Shown here: one piece after another, positions 1 through 13,200 of the stretch | Numbering within the stretch: the first letter of the stretch is position 1 | How the letters are laid out: the number at the start of each line of letters is the position of its first letter | Assembly: GCA_900618425.1 (NCBI GenBank) | Contig: UZAN01039369.1 | Span: 217,593-281,592 of the forward strand | Direction of reading: 5' to 3' | Source of the DNA: Echinostoma caproni | Lineage: Eukaryota; Platyhelminthes; Trematoda; Plagiorchiida; Echinostomatidae | DNA length: 64,000 bases | Program-made: the position numbers and the translations under genes | Notes under the pieces: model-generated | What the model was told of the DNA's origin: nothing | Seen by the model: the letters and a program-made list of their open reading frames with translations, nothing else | Database searches by the model: none

Positions 1-3000
1 GCCTGAAATAACCCAAATCCTCCTCATTAGTTTTAAGGAGGGTGATCGATCTTCAGTAATAGTATTACCGTTTGGCGAACAAATCCACTTTTTGCCAATG
101 GAGTAAAAACTTTTAAGATACTATTCTATTCGTCTTTATTGCATTGAATTCAAGGCGTGATAGAAACGTTTCGACTAAACATATGTCTGATACTGAAATT
201 AGTTTATGTTTAGTCATGTATTTCGAGTGTTATTCAAATTACCGAGTCTCGTAGGTCGACTTCTATCTGTTCATTTTAACTCTACGTTTCTTATTTATAC
301 AGTGAACAACCTGCCACCGAGTGGCGGAAATACAACTGCATGCGAGCAAGCGTTACCCAAAACCACAGTTGGCAGGCTGGAAATATTTTTTTTATTTTTC
401 TACAATTTGATCTTTTGACGGTATGGGTTTTCCGGAACGAGTTGGTGCGTACACAAGGGTACAAACAGATGGTTCGTTGTATGTGTATTTTTGTGTACAG
501 TCAAAGGTTTTGTTTTGAGTTTCTGTGTTAGATGGAATAGTTCTTCAATTTTGGCTACATAGATGAGTGATCCTGTGCTCGACATCGTTGCTTTATGTAA
601 CCAAATTACCGTCCCGTCCACTCTTTGTTCCCCGACCCTCACTCAATGTGCTCCAATTGTGCGTACGGTCGAATTGACTCTATGTCAATTGTGTGCGCGC
701 GCGCAAGTCATTGTCCACCTGTTCAGGACATATGTCAATCAAAGACCGGATAAGAGAATAAAACAGTGGTTGGTTGCAGAAGCAGAGTGAACGATTTTGT
801 CCGAACTCTTGATCTGTGAGGAGCGCTTCAAGTCGCCTAAAATATCGAAATCATTTGAAAACGGTTGTGCTCTGCGTGCTCGTCTACAGAAAACACAACG
901 TTTTCTCTCAACTGGCAATTGATGTGGCTTCCATGAGTTTGTCGTCACAAAATCTTGCGCTTGCTTATGATTTCTCTGATTGCCTAGCAGTTCCGATAAT
1001 GAAAAAACTAGAATTCTTTCTTTTTTCAATGACACTTATTAAATCGTATTATTCCACGATCTATTTATGTTTCTTTTTTTTGGGGGGGGAGGTGAGTTTA
1101 CTATGATAGTGATCAGGCCACGAAATGCCATCAGCTAGTAACAGATCTACAAACTGCAATGCGCCAAATAAATTTTTCGATCCGCGATAGTTCACTTGAT
1201 CGAGTATTGAAATTAAGCGGCTTGCAGGGTGGTAATCAAACGGTCTTGTACTCATGCACCATGGATACCGGCTAGGTATCCTTTTGCCTTCGCATCATAT
1301 CGGACTTCTTCGGTCGATCTCTTTCAGCTTCCTGAAATTGGCTTGTAAAGTCTTGCACCCAAATGAAAAACCAATTAATAAAAGTATTGGGTGATGCATC
1401 TGAAACTTGTTAGTTCACAGAAACACAAACGTTTCATTGGTGTGTTTAGTAGGATACATTTTCCTTGACTATTGTCATCTAACTATTTTAATGAACGGTC
1501 AAAATGGACACCCGAATGCAGTTATTCTCAAGCCGGTTTCCTTATACATTGCAATTTTGATCGCAAAATAGAACTGGATTGATTGATGTGACTGGACATA
1601 TTGATTGGTTGGTAACCGAATGTGGAGTGGGTGTGAGTGGCTAGGGATATGGACAAATTTTAGTTATTCACTAAGAATAGTTACTGTGAACTCAGCTCAC
1701 GGGTTTGACATGTAGACATCATCATAGTTATCATAGTCTTGTTCGTACTTTTGCATCTAACTGAAGGCGAAGGTGGAGTGAACCTGTTTTGTGACGATTG
1801 TCAAATTCAGATTTGTATGCTGATGAATGCCAATAAAAGAACGTCAGTGTAAACAGAAGCGTTAATCCTAGATCGTTTCTGTCGATGGATAGAGCAACGG
1901 GAATATGGAACGCATCCGGCGATAAATTTTCATATATGCAATTTCAGTCCGGCTAGAATCGGAGCAAGAACTCCGTGCGTGACAAACGCGCTTGTTTGAT
2001 TGTAAACTGGAACCCTATTCCCTGTTATGCCAGTTTTAGATCGGTCATCATTTCTGAACCACAGAAAATACGATGGAAGTGTGAAAAGTAATGCAAAATT
2101 ATTCTAATAACTTTAACGAGCCTCAACCTAGATATCTTATCATTTCTATTAACATTGCAGTTCAGAATTAAAGCACAAAAACAATCTGATTGAATTCGAT
2201 AAATATCAGATAAATCCTAGTTATCTGTCTGTTTTATAAAATCACCCCGGGGGAACTGTATGTTCAACACGAATGAACATACGTTCCGCCCAATGGGCTT
2301 GGCTTCTCCCTTTTCTCTCAAATGCTTTCCCTCCATAGTTAGAAAAAAACTTGTTGAAATGTGTTTGCAGTTGTGGTGAGTTTTATTTAGAAAGCTGTGT
2401 TCATTATTCTCACTTGCAAATGTGGGATCTCTATATTTATCGCCCACTGAAGGCTATATAATTCTTCTCATATTATTTACAGACGACTCCTTGTATTTTT
2501 TTGGTTTGGTCTTATGCTATGAAAAAGTATGATGAATAAAGCAGAATGCATTTAATTGTAGGAATATTTTCCCCTCGACTTCGCAGTTTTACGGCTTGAA
2601 ACCAAACTCCCTGCAACATCCGAGGTTGGAGTTCATACTTCTTGAAATTTGACGACGGTTACACAACGGCGACTGAATACTCAAGGAGATATCCTGCCTC
2701 AGTCGAAATGTTACTAGAACGCTTGCTGCTCAACTTATCTTCACGACGTGAATGATGCTGTCAGTGATATTGCGTACTCTCATCAAGAACCACATCCGTT
2801 AACCTCTTACTCATTACCGAACTTCTTCCGAATTAACGGTGACTTCATTGCAAAGTGAACTAAAAACGTGATTTACTTCCGGCGCTTCTCCACAATTCTC
2901 TACTCATCTAGTCAATTTTTGAGTTATCTTGTCAACAAAACGCTGAATGATGAAATTCAAGTTTCTGTTCCGTCGATTACCTTTATTGCTCTGATTATTC

Positions 3001-3740
3001 AGCTGTTATACAGTTCCTTGTTAAGGAAAGAGAGCTTTCGAAATCAATTGACGATGAAAGTTCTCTTCAATTCGGTCTCCCATGTCCACTGAAACCTGAT
3101 GGGCTCATTCATAAGCACTATGTAGCCGTAAATCAGCTTGTTTTCGTGAAGCTTTTCCCACAACTAATACAGTTATGTACCCGATGAATGTCTGTTAATA
3201 TAAATAGTTAAATATTTAAAAAGTAATTCTATGATCTGATGATTAATGAATTGTAACTTGTGCTTTGGTAAAGAGTTTTGTTGGCACTGTGTGATTCAGA
3301 CATTCTGCCGAGACGATTTATGGGAGTAAATGGATTGTAAGCCTCTTTTAAAAGAGAAGAGAGTGGAGAATTCTTTAATTTTCTAGACTCTGTAACCTAA
3401 ACAATCTCTTTCATGGATAATCATCAACAACATGAGAGATTAGTCTCGTAGTTATCTTTTAAGGAAGTGAGCGGGCATATTTTTTACAACTGATCTTACT
3501 GCAGGCGTCGACTATCTTAAAGTCTATTTCACTTTCAGTGGATTTGACTGAAACGTGCACGAACGTTATTTGTGGTCAAAATAGACAGCCCACGCAAGAG
3601 CTTAGAACACCAATCAAACTTGTGTTCAACTTTTTATTATGGGAAACCTACGAATAATTGCTGGGAACCAACAAAACCCTTGCTTCAGTTGTTCAATAAA
3701 CCGTGAGATTAGCGCCAAGAAGAGTCAGATGAATTACCGG
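1..3740. other. Non-coding stretch, nothing recognised
   Basis: Only short open frames (under 100 codons) on both strands, overlapping each other and without recognisable motifs or paired splice sites. A run of eight T followed by eight G lies at 1074-1089. I see no RNA gene or mobile element here. Confidence 0.5.
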
Positions 3741-3742
3741 CA

Positions 3743-3955
3743 ACAAGCTTGCACAGATGGGTTGTGCCGTATTGTGTAAAGACAAAGTGGTAAAAGGTCT
3801 GATTAGCTGCCAGGTGTCCGAGTGGTTGGTACGATTGCGTTTTGTCGATATCCCTTGGGTAGACGGATTCGCCCTACTGATGCGTCCCAATCAGACCAAA
3901 ACATTAGTACAGTTCTCCCTGGTTTTTCAGTTTACGCTTCTTTTGCCCCGCACAC
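3743..3955 (+). repeat. tRNA-headed SINE-like repeat, copy 1
   Basis: This segment aligns with the reverse complement of about 33,170-33,410. Shared landmarks in order are a TATTGTGTAAA block, an AGCTG block followed by a box-A-like GGTGTCCGAGTGGTTGG, a GGATTCGC block and a CAGTTTACGC tail. The other copy keeps a box-B-like GTTCCATTCCC between the second and third landmarks, and this copy has lost that part. A 121-codon open frame crosses the repeat; its translation matches the translation of the other copy only because the DNA is homologous. Inference: two old copies of one tRNA-derived SINE-like family. Confidence 0.6.
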
Positions 3956-4423
3956 CACGAAATCCCCTAATCACAATAACTTATCATTGTATTGGAAATT
4001 TCATTTGTATCAGTGGAACTCAGAAACATAAAGTACTTTTAGTAATGATGCGTATGATTTTGGCGGAAGACTATCCTTTTAGAAGAAATCCATGGATTTA
4101 TGCTTTTTCGTCCCATGAATAGCTCATTGCTAGTTAAAATCAACAATCATGGGAAGTGTTTAAAGTAGACGATGAACACAGTTAATATTTGAAAGTAATT
4201 TCGCAGCATTTGACACAAAACCAAGATAAAAGAAATGAATTGTGAAAATGGTGATTCCTGATTGAATATTTTAATGAGATGTAGCTGTTAGTTCAAAAAT
4301 ACAGTTAGCCTAAAATAAAAAGAGACTGGTTTGCTTATCATTAAGATCTATACAGCCATTTATCTTTTTCATAGTGTCAGATCCGAACGACGTTGGGAAT
4401 TTATCGAAAACTTGATACGCCAT

Positions 4424-4545
4424 GTGATGTTTTATGTAAGTTGTAACTGTGAAAACAGCGATGTCGGTACTGGTGAAAAGAAGCCATCGTTTCGATTGGG
4501 TAACATTGGGTAACATTTATCAGGGAGATTTTACAATAAAATCTC
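4424..4545 (+). repeat. Dispersed repeat, copy A
   Basis: About 70-120 bases match 35,800-35,915 in the same orientation. Shared blocks are GTTTTAT, AAGTTGTAA, TGTGAAAACA, GCGATGTC and AAGCCA, in the same order and spacing apart from small indels. No coding capacity or terminal structure is evident. The element class is unknown; a tail of a retroelement or a short non-autonomous element is possible. Confidence 0.6.
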
Positions 4546-4799
4546 TTCATATACGTGAAAGCTGCTTATTTGTTGACGAAGACTTCGAGAATAAGGGGGA
4601 ACAGTAGTGAAAATAGTGACGGTTTCGAAAGATTGGATTTCAATGAAAATTACTTCTGTAGTGTAAATAAACTTAAATCGAATCTTGTTGTCAGAAACTT
4701 GGACAATGCTTCTGACATGCTTGCAATTGATGATTTTGATCCTGTTCCTAAAATTGAATAAATCTCCCTAAAAATCAAATTTCGCTGTTAGTCTGTTAA

Positions 4800-7700
4800 T
4801 GTGCTTTTGAATATGCATTTATAGGCTGTGACAGCAGAACTTAATCTAGCCTAGCGGCATGATTCATATCGGGCTGGGTGTACTCAATTTTTCATTCACC
4901 TGTCTTATCAAATTGACCTTAGCGCAATTTGAGGTTTCTCTGAACTAGGGCTGATTGCTTTGTGAGCAGCATACAAAAGCCCTATTGAGTTAGATTTTAT
5001 TGATGTTTTTTGAGAAAGATAAAAATTTTGAATAAATGAGTGCGTCTGCATTTTGCTTGGAGAAGGTCAACATTGCACGGATTCGATGTGAGCCCCAACT
5101 GGTTTATTTTTTCTTTTGAGTAACCTCAACGATGGTTTGAATTCCACAAAGGGGCTTGGTGACAAATTTCTTATAACTTACAGGTGCTTCATGGGGCTAT
5201 TAAAAAAACCAGGCTAGATTAATTCCACTGTGCACTACGAAGCTGAATAGAAAGCCAACGCGGGCACAGTAATCCGTCGTTAAATAAAGATGTAGTTAGT
5301 TTACATTTTGGGAAATAACAAAAAGGAGTGTGTTGCACTCATTCAACAACTGAATAACTTTCATCTGTTTTCGAATTGTCTTCTTTGAGATCAAAACTTA
5401 AAAAAATGCTATCTATAATTTCACGAGCGCCTGTCACAGCTGTGACCATAAGATCTGAGTATGAGACTGGAGTGAGCAACAGCAACAACTTGAATGCTTC
5501 CCACAGCAGACACTCGGAACATGTCTGTCTCTCAATGCGTTCGCTTATGATATTGAATCAAATCTTCGTCGTCTAACAGCTCACTACAATGTTTCTGATA
5601 ATGGATTATGGACTCGAAAAAGTAAGTCGAAAATTCCTCACTACCGAAATTCTTCTTGGAGCCTTGGTTGTTCAATGAGAGCAAGTTGAATTTATCAAAT
5701 AATATTGGAAAATGTTTTGCATTCATTTTATGCCCAATGGAAATGAAAACGGTAATGTAGAGGAACCTGATTATGTGAGCACGATTCCACAATGAAGGAC
5801 AATTCATCAGAGATTTTGTCTATCAGATTTAGATTAAATACTTACAATTATTGCAATGCACACGTTTCTGATAATGTGGTTTGAATAAAGTGTCACAAGT
5901 ATGCTAAACGTTTTCTCTGCAACAGATTTTCATCGAACAAAAATTTACATCCTGTTCCAGTAATCTACGTTCCTTATTTCTAAAGCGGCACCATTAGATA
6001 ACGTGTACTTTGTTCACCAAATCGATTCGTTCGGCTCACCGAATCAGTTCCGGTTTGAGCAACTACTGGAAAACTGCAGCCAATGGATTAAAGGATGATG
6101 TCTTCTCACATAATTTTGGTCCAAAACGCTAGGCTGGTCGGAAATACTTCCTAATCTGCTACTGTTTTTTTATTAATTCACACGGGTTTAAATATTCGAG
6201 TGGGCATATATAACCTTTGGTTGATTGGCTTGGTGTTTTTCTGAATGTGGCACAATGGAATGCGGATGTAAACCTAACCAAAACCTCTAGCACGCGATAT
6301 GGCATCCGATCGGTACACAGACTGCCGAATCGCAAGTCATGCCCGCAAAAACATAATGCATAATTTGAAGCTAACTTAGTGTTTTACGTCGGCCGTGAGA
6401 ATAAAATCTCTGACGCTTTTTCCGCCCAAGAAACAATGAGGCAAGGTAAATTGCTGAACATAGTGCCGCATAGTCTAAGTTGTTGACTTGATATCAGCAT
6501 GGAGGCGACGGTCATCCAGCAATATAATTGATGTTTTTCAAGTCCTTTAAGTTGCACGCATTTCTAAACCGGATGATATCGTGCCATTTTTATAAGAGTT
6601 GACAATAAGCAGAGGTATGTTCCATTCATAATATTGATGAATCGTGAATGATCTCAAAATGTTGGTAAATTATTTTAAATGCTGAACTATTCAATCCGGA
6701 GAAACAAAATCTAAGTTCTTTCACTTCAACCTATTTCAGCAGCAAACTTATTCAATTTAAAATCCTACGCCTCGAATTTTCTATTAAAAATCATCCGTTT
6801 GTTTTTAGGCGTAAATTGGTTCAATTTCAAATGCATCAGGCTTCCACTTAGGAAAAGATTATAAATTTCGGTGTAATTATCAGTAGCCAGGCATACTTCA
6901 GAACGATGATACCAGCAATTCAACTGATGAGAATACCACACACTGATGCTTCCTCATCCGCTGTTTTATTCAATTGCAAGCCGAAACATTGTTCCGGTGA
7001 CAGAGCATAATGCTCGCTAGTCATTTTGCGTCGTTTGCATTTGCTTCCTGTCGCCGGTGTCACATAAGGAAATATTGACAGCAGGTTTTTACACTAGAAT
7101 CAGAAATCCTTGTGGTGAACGAATGGCGCTTCCACTCTCAGGATAGACAAAAATTTCACAGTGATAGGTAGTCTGAACCATGAGAAAATGCCTCAAACAA
7201 AGCTTTTGGAAAGTCGTTTCTGGAATGAACTTTAACACGTGGTGGAAACTTTCGAAAACTCGGGAAACATTTATTTTTGAAGTACAACTGCCTAATACTA
7301 CAAACATGGGAGCCACATTTATTCTATTCGGAGCATTTGAATTTTGTTTTCCTGCTTGCTACAAACTGTGTTTGATGCCAAGCGTATGTGAAAACGTTCA
7401 TTCAATTCCAAAACAAATGACCTTTACCGGGTATCATCTTCAAGGTGGGTAATGAGCCAATATTTCTCTTACGTATTATCTCCCAGAACGAGAAATCAAA
7501 CTCCAATTGTATTAACAAAACAAATCCCATCAATATTAACCAAATATTATCACTGAAAACCTTGAGAATTCTCGAAGAACATTCGCTTCTGTTGTACAGT
7601 TGAAGAAGAGCAGAAAACTACTAAATGTAACCAATGTGCGACGTTCAAAATATATTTACGAAGCATTTCGAGTGCACATCAGTGATATTAGCAAACGAAG

Positions 7701-8300
7701 ACAGCACCAATGTTTTTATCATTCGGTTGACCAATTAGCTCTAATTTGCCACACGACCGTGGTGGAGAAAAATAAAACTTTGTTGGTATAGGTTTCAGAA
7801 TGACATACAAATTGAGTCGATCACCGTGGAACGTAGAAATAAAATGCCATCCCGTTTTGTCAAGCCACTGCTATTATCACTGCAGTTATTCATCAGAAAA
7901 TGTCAACAGAGCCATAGGATGAATTGAAAAACGGAATACCACAGTGTAAAATAATTTGTCTGGAATGGGAGACTGAACCAAATAGGGTAATCTCAACATG
8001 AGGTGAAATGATTACTTCTGTTTCTATGATCAATTATCATTTTGCAGTCAAAAAGGATTTAAAACGTCGTAATGAGGTTTCACCAACGCCGGATAAGGGT
8101 ATATATGTATTCATGTTCCGCTCTCTACGTTGACAGATTTCAGGTAATCTATTTCAATTCAAAAGTATCACTACATCTCAAGCTATGATTGATTCCTGTA
8201 CCTCAAATACTGCATGAGTACATGGGAGCAACAACCGTGGATCATAAAGATGTATTGAGATAATGAGAAATAACGTTTTCTGGGTGTGCGGTTGTTGTTG
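4800..8300. other. Non-coding stretch, nothing recognised
   Basis: Short AT-rich open frames only. One plus-strand frame at 7,180-7,452 (90 codons) ends near a donor-like AAG|GTGGGT at 7,444/7,445, but no convincing acceptor or family was seen, so it is not called as a gene. Confidence 0.4.
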
Positions 8301-8309
8301 TTCGTGTGT

Positions 8310-8670
8310 TCAGACGGGACCTTTGAAATTGGCCGCGTGGTCCGTTACATCGTCGGACAGGGAACTACACAATAACTCTTCACTGGATTTCATCTGGGAT
8401 ACACGTCCTTTGTTGCCATAGAAACGTTTTGCAATTATGGTCATCCTAAATTCTGGGAAATATTTTGCCGTTTTCATGAAGCATCTTCGAACTTCCGGCG
8501 ACTGGATTTCACCTTCTTTTGGCAAATCGGTTTGTAACAGAGAGAGAAGTATATACTGAAATCTCAAAAGATTTAACAAAACACAACGAGCTGTATAGCA
8601 GGTTGTACTACGTAAACGATCAGTTTCAGACATCTGCATTTCCGCAGTCTTCAGTGGAAATATGCGCTCC
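8310..8670 (-). CDS. Candidate terminal exon, unknown protein
   Basis: A minus-strand frame of about 119 codons ends in TGA at 8,310. It opens after an acceptor-like site at 8,671-8,672 (…GACAAGCAG|GG…), preceded by a pyrimidine-rich stretch. From that acceptor the exon begins with one base that completes a codon, which is the phase required after the exon ending at 21,214. It could therefore be a 3' exon of the minus-strand gene, but a one-in-three chance match cannot be excluded. The sequence has a hydrophobic leucine-rich patch near residues 30-45 and a basic middle part (YFPEFRMTIIAKRFYGNK). It lacks the serine-rich character of the upstream exons, which argues against the link. I do not recognise the protein, and no clear polyadenylation signal follows. 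Confidence 0.3.
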
Positions 8671-8759
8671 CTGCTTGTCAATTTGGCAGAAGCAATAGAT
8701 TTGACAAGGAGACGGTAATATTCAAAGGTTGGAGTCGTAACGCTTCAGGAAAGCTGGCC

Positions 8760-8990
8760 TTACAATGAAATTGATGATAATGCTATCAAAATCGACAATT
8801 TTTCTATCTGCCGAGTTGACCGACCCGTTCCAGTAGCTGAATGTTCATCCCCTATGGGGTGAATTAGGCCGCTTGACTCTGACTTGACTTGACTTGTTCT
8901 TTGAGCTGAAAATGTTGTTCTCAGACGTCTCGTAGCCAGCCTAGGCAGCATGATCAGCGCAAATGCCCCGAAGTTGCTCGGAGAACACAC
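8760..8990 (-). mobile_element. PLE terminal fragment, decayed
   Basis: The minus-strand translation shares a pattern with 21,730-21,990 (AL-x-M-x-PRL-xx-RRL-x-T, then AQRT), which shows that the two segments are homologous. The DNA contains CTGATCA at 8,951-8,957 and GAGAC at 8,927-8,931, a decayed form of the CTGATGA…GAAAC pattern seen in the other copy. Similar segments lie in the terminal repeats of Penelope-like elements, so I read this as a PLE end. No reverse transcriptase or endonuclease is adjacent. Confidence 0.45.
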
Positions 8991-9474
8991 AAAACAACAT
9001 AAAGATGTGTTTCCTATATTCAGGTATCACACATTTCACTCAGTGTGCATACATCCCTACCGAGGTGAACTTACTTTGCGTCGAAATCTCATTGCTTTTC
9101 GGTCTGTGAATAAAAATATTTTATAACTGATCCCCTTGAAGTTGGTTCAGTCCGGCAAAGTGACAAAAATGTTCAAATGAAAGTAAATGAATTGGATGCT
9201 AAAGTAAAAATGAATTAGGAGTTCACTGGACTTATGCACGACGGCGTGAGCGAAGCTGGTTACCGTATATAAGCTTAGATCAAAGATTTTCCGTTTGGCC
9301 AGCAGAAGCGTATACACACTACCAAAAATTTTTATGAGATGCAGACTAATATTTTACGCTTTAAAATGTGTGTGAATTTTCACCTACTCCAATCCCATTT
9401 TGAAATTAGTTCTTCACTTGATGTTATTCGGCATCTTCTTACCATATACTGACAACATCTTTCATTCCTTACAG

Positions 9475-9591
9475 ACAGTTTCATCCTGTCATCTCATCAC
9501 GGTGACTGGAACCAGACATTTTCATCATGAACAACAACGGCAGCATCATCTCATCGATGTTATGTATCAGTTGTCCTAGACTCATCAATTG
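9475..9591 (+). CDS. Candidate first coding exon with strong splice sites
   Basis: A strong acceptor (TTTCATTCCTTACAG) ends at 9,474 and a strong donor (G|GTATGT) follows at 9,592. Read as an internal coding exon, all three frames contain a stop. From the ATG at 9,527 (A at -3) one frame is open to the donor and encodes MNNNGSIISSMLCISC followed by PRLIN, ending in phase 2. The best reading is a 5' exon made of a 52-base leader plus the start codon, entered by cis splicing or by spliced-leader trans-splicing, which flatworms use. No downstream partner exon with the right phase was identified. Confidence 0.3.
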
Positions 9592-10205
9592 GTATGTAGC
9601 CCGCGCATCAATTCAAATCTTTATCGATATCAGTACCTATTTTGGACAGATGAGATAAATATCCTCCTCCTGTCTCCGTGGTCGTGTCAGTTCGCGTAGT
9701 TGTTGTAGACGCGTTTCTAGATATCCGTTAGTGATTATACAAACGCATTGCAGCGCTTTGTTCCACGACCAATCCCGCTGTCTGCATGCAACCCACCATC
9801 TACTTTACACTATACCAAAGAATATGCGCACGTCGGATTAATATTCCATCCGTTTAACGGGATTTCTTATAGACTAATGAAATTGTGTCAAACAATTTAT
9901 TGGCGAAATTGAGACAGAATAGTTGATTGAGGTAAGCCTATTCGTAGCTGATTTCAGGGGCAGGCAGATTTACAATTGTTTAGTTGTACTGTTCTTCAAT
10001 TTGTGTTTGAGTGGGGGTTGCGTTTGGGGGAAGATGCTAAATAGCAGTTATTCCAGTAATTGTTTGACAGCTGTTTCGTAAAACAGTTTGTCTGATCCCT
10101 GCATTTACTCACAGTTTGTATTTCCTGGACAAATTTCCATTTGGATATCAACTAATCTGAAATACGTGATTGCGGCGGCTGACATAGTGAACTATATCAT
10201 TTCAG

Positions 10206-10241
10206 CATCCACATTCTACTCAGATACTTGTGAATGGCAAC
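10206..10241 (+). CDS. Candidate 36-nt micro-exon
   Basis: Acceptor TATATCATTTCAG ends at 10,205 and donor GTAAGA begins at 10,242, enclosing exactly 36 bases. Two frames are open: HPHSTQILVNGN in phase 0, and a second encoding STFYSDTCEWQ. The length is a multiple of three. Trematodes are known for micro-exon genes built of short symmetric exons, so the size fits, but a chance pairing of splice-like sites is quite possible. It is not phase-compatible with the exon at 9,475-9,591. Confidence 0.25.
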
Positions 10242-10299
10242 GTAAGACATACGACTGTGACTGAAACTGACCAGAGTCCAGGTTCCATATTCAAACATG

Positions 10300-13200
10300 A
10301 TTCTCAATTGATCCACTCAATTAAAATTTGTATACTATTCACAAACCTGTAAGGAGGACCTGATTCGGTAGGAGGACTTCGATTAAAGTTGAAAGAAGAT
10401 CCCTTTAAAAACAGCATTTAAACAAAAATAAGCTTGAAATTCGAGTCAGCCCCCAGTGGGTGCAAGTTGGCATGGTGGGTTCCGAAGTCAAATCCCGGAT
10501 AGGATGAGGGATTTGGAGTAATGATGAGTTTTCGTGTGAACGAAATAAGAGTCCAATACTTCCTGAGTGTATACATGACTGGATTAAATAAGCGGTGTAC
10601 GCGATTTAAGGGTGTGCGTGATGACTATTCGAAATCAATCTAATCACTAGTGTGAGAACAATTAACCCAGTCGTCAAATTTCACTCTATGGACTCCAGTT
10701 ATCTCAAATACAGACAGATGAATTTCCAGTGCCTTTAATAATTAGAGGATTGATGGAATTGTGAGGCTTCTTGACTAACGTGTAAGGACATGCACTGCAT
10801 AGAATGCGTTGGTAACGTCGTTATGGGAGTTCGAGGCAACTAAACGTTCTGTAATGTATGCTCAATCCTAGTTAGGTTTGTGCCATGATTTTAGAATGAT
10901 TCTTTTCAACCTAATCTACTCCTGAGCATGTTATTCAAAGAAAAACTGATATAATTACCCTGGAAAAACGGCTGAAAATGGGATTAATATGAATAATTAT
11001 TATTTCAGATTTATTTCATCTGCTGACCGGTAATCAATATGCATCACGGTATATATTGTGATCAAGTGTTGTGCTAATCGCAAACTATTTCAATGATCTT
11101 TCCAATGTAAATCGCGTTTTAATTATCAAATTTTCATTGCATTCACTCGTCCTGTCCTAGTTTTTCTGCAGTGTTATTATGCAGTTGTCCTTGACCCATA
11201 TCGATCATTATTTCTCTAACTTGTGATTTAAATATTAACCGTAATGATTTATTTATAAATCATCGGTAATCGATCGATCTGTTCTCTGTGATTAGCCATA
11301 AACCGGGCTCTGATGAGTATGCGCTCTTGTTTACTCGAATTTGTTGGTTTGAGTTACGAACTGATAACACTATAGCGCAGATCAAAGTGACAATTAGGTT
11401 CAGAATTGCCCGGTTCGCCGTTGATGAGAATATCCAGATCAACTGAACTCCTAAGAATCTCTTTCTCGATATCTGTAANGTAACAATTTACAACAGATTT
11501 TTGAAGCTTTTATGCCGCCGCATTCTCACACGGCAGTTAAACACTAATTTAACAGTTCAACACATAATGCTTGGAAACCACTTCATTGATGACATCGTCA
11601 ATTTGGTCTGATACCACGCACTAGTCAATGAAACCGGCATAAAGTAGGGTGTGCCTCTAATGAAGTGCTATTTTGGTGCTGGTAAACTGCCCATCCATTT
11701 ATGAGGCCGGATTTGTGGTGAAGCATTTCAGCCGGGCAGCATTTACAGCTTTTTTGTCAGATCTTACGTGGGTTACAGCACACGAAACTCATCAGTCTAG
11801 AGATGTGAAAACATCAATAGATATACGAAAAGTGTTTTACTTAAAGTATCGGACAGACATTGGTTAGGTGAACTAAGACGTGATTTGTATGAAGAAAACG
11901 AGAAATAGCTCTCTAAAGAAGGAATAGAAATGCTAACTAGGAGGTGCATTTCCTATCATTAGTAGTGTGTAGTTGGCAAAATTTGGAGTATAGTTAAGGG
12001 TCTTCTCAATATTCCCTCCTCCCATGACTCTCACCTTCAATTCAGCTATTATTTTGAAGGTGCCACAAAGCTGCTATAAGCGACTAAAACGATGTGGTCA
12101 CTGTCGAAGAGCTTTAGGGTGCAGTGTCGTCTGAGTTTGGATTCATGATATCTGGAAGCTATTCTTTTATTTTATCCTGTACCCTTACGTTCAAGGTGAT
12201 AAGTGACGAACATATAGCTCAGAAGTAAGGGTTTAGGTTTCCAACTTTAAAGTGGACACTCAGTCCCAGCATAGCTCGCATGGCTGAAGAGTCCTACCAA
12301 GTAAGGAACAATTGACCTGTTCAATATCCTCACATTCACGCAGCATTCGTTACAAAGGAGAGCACAGTGAAGCCCACTAAAGTTCATCACACCAAGTCAT
12401 CGATCCACATTCAGGGAAATATTGAAAAAACTCCAGGAGTGAAATACGCACATAATAGCATCACTTAGACTTTGTTACTTTTGAAATTCCACGGACGATA
12501 CAAGTTCAATTTAAACAGTGTATAACCCTTTTTGTCCACCAGCGCTACAGCTCCCGGATAGCAGCTCCAGTAGGTTTTAATCCGTTCGTGTGGGCAAAAA
12601 GATCAAACACGCGCAACTTTATGCGGCTTTCAAAGGCTTTGAGCATTCTTTTTTAATTTCATGTTCACCAACTGAACTCTCATAATTGCTCGTTTAATAT
12701 TCAAAACGTATTTATCAATTTAGTGTATTTTATCGTGTAACTTTCGGAAGTACTAAACATTACACTTCAGTCGATAAAACTGCATCCGAATGCATCATAA
12801 GTATGTTTCCAACAATATCGGAAATGATGGTGGTCGCTATTTGGGATGGCTTCCTCAGACACAGTTGAAAAGCCTGTTACAAACGTGAGCTGTGTAACAG
12901 GGATAAGGCACCCACTTTTCAAGTTTTCCAATCCTCGGTCGAAATCGGATACAGATCGGACTCGGCGGACCCATTAGTTCTTCATCCACTTGCCTTCGTA
13001 TGGCATTCCCCTTTCTTTTTGTAAAACCTACTGATGGTGCTGTGAATGCAATTATTATTCGATGTTATTACACACACCCCGCCGCAAATGTAGAAGACCA
13101 CAGTGCACTCGGTTTTAATTTAGCTCAGTGGAAATTTTGGTAGCAAATCGGAAATATTTGTGTTTTCATTTTATAAATTTAGTGGATAAAGCACATTTGT

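Noticed and set aside
3757..4122. 121-codon plus-strand frame with similarity to a frame at 33.2 kb
   Set aside because: The similarity is at the DNA level and belongs to a SINE-like repeat, not to a protein family.
7180..7452. 90-codon plus-strand frame ending near a donor-like site
   Set aside because: No acceptor, no recognisable sequence, and an equally long antisense frame overlaps it.
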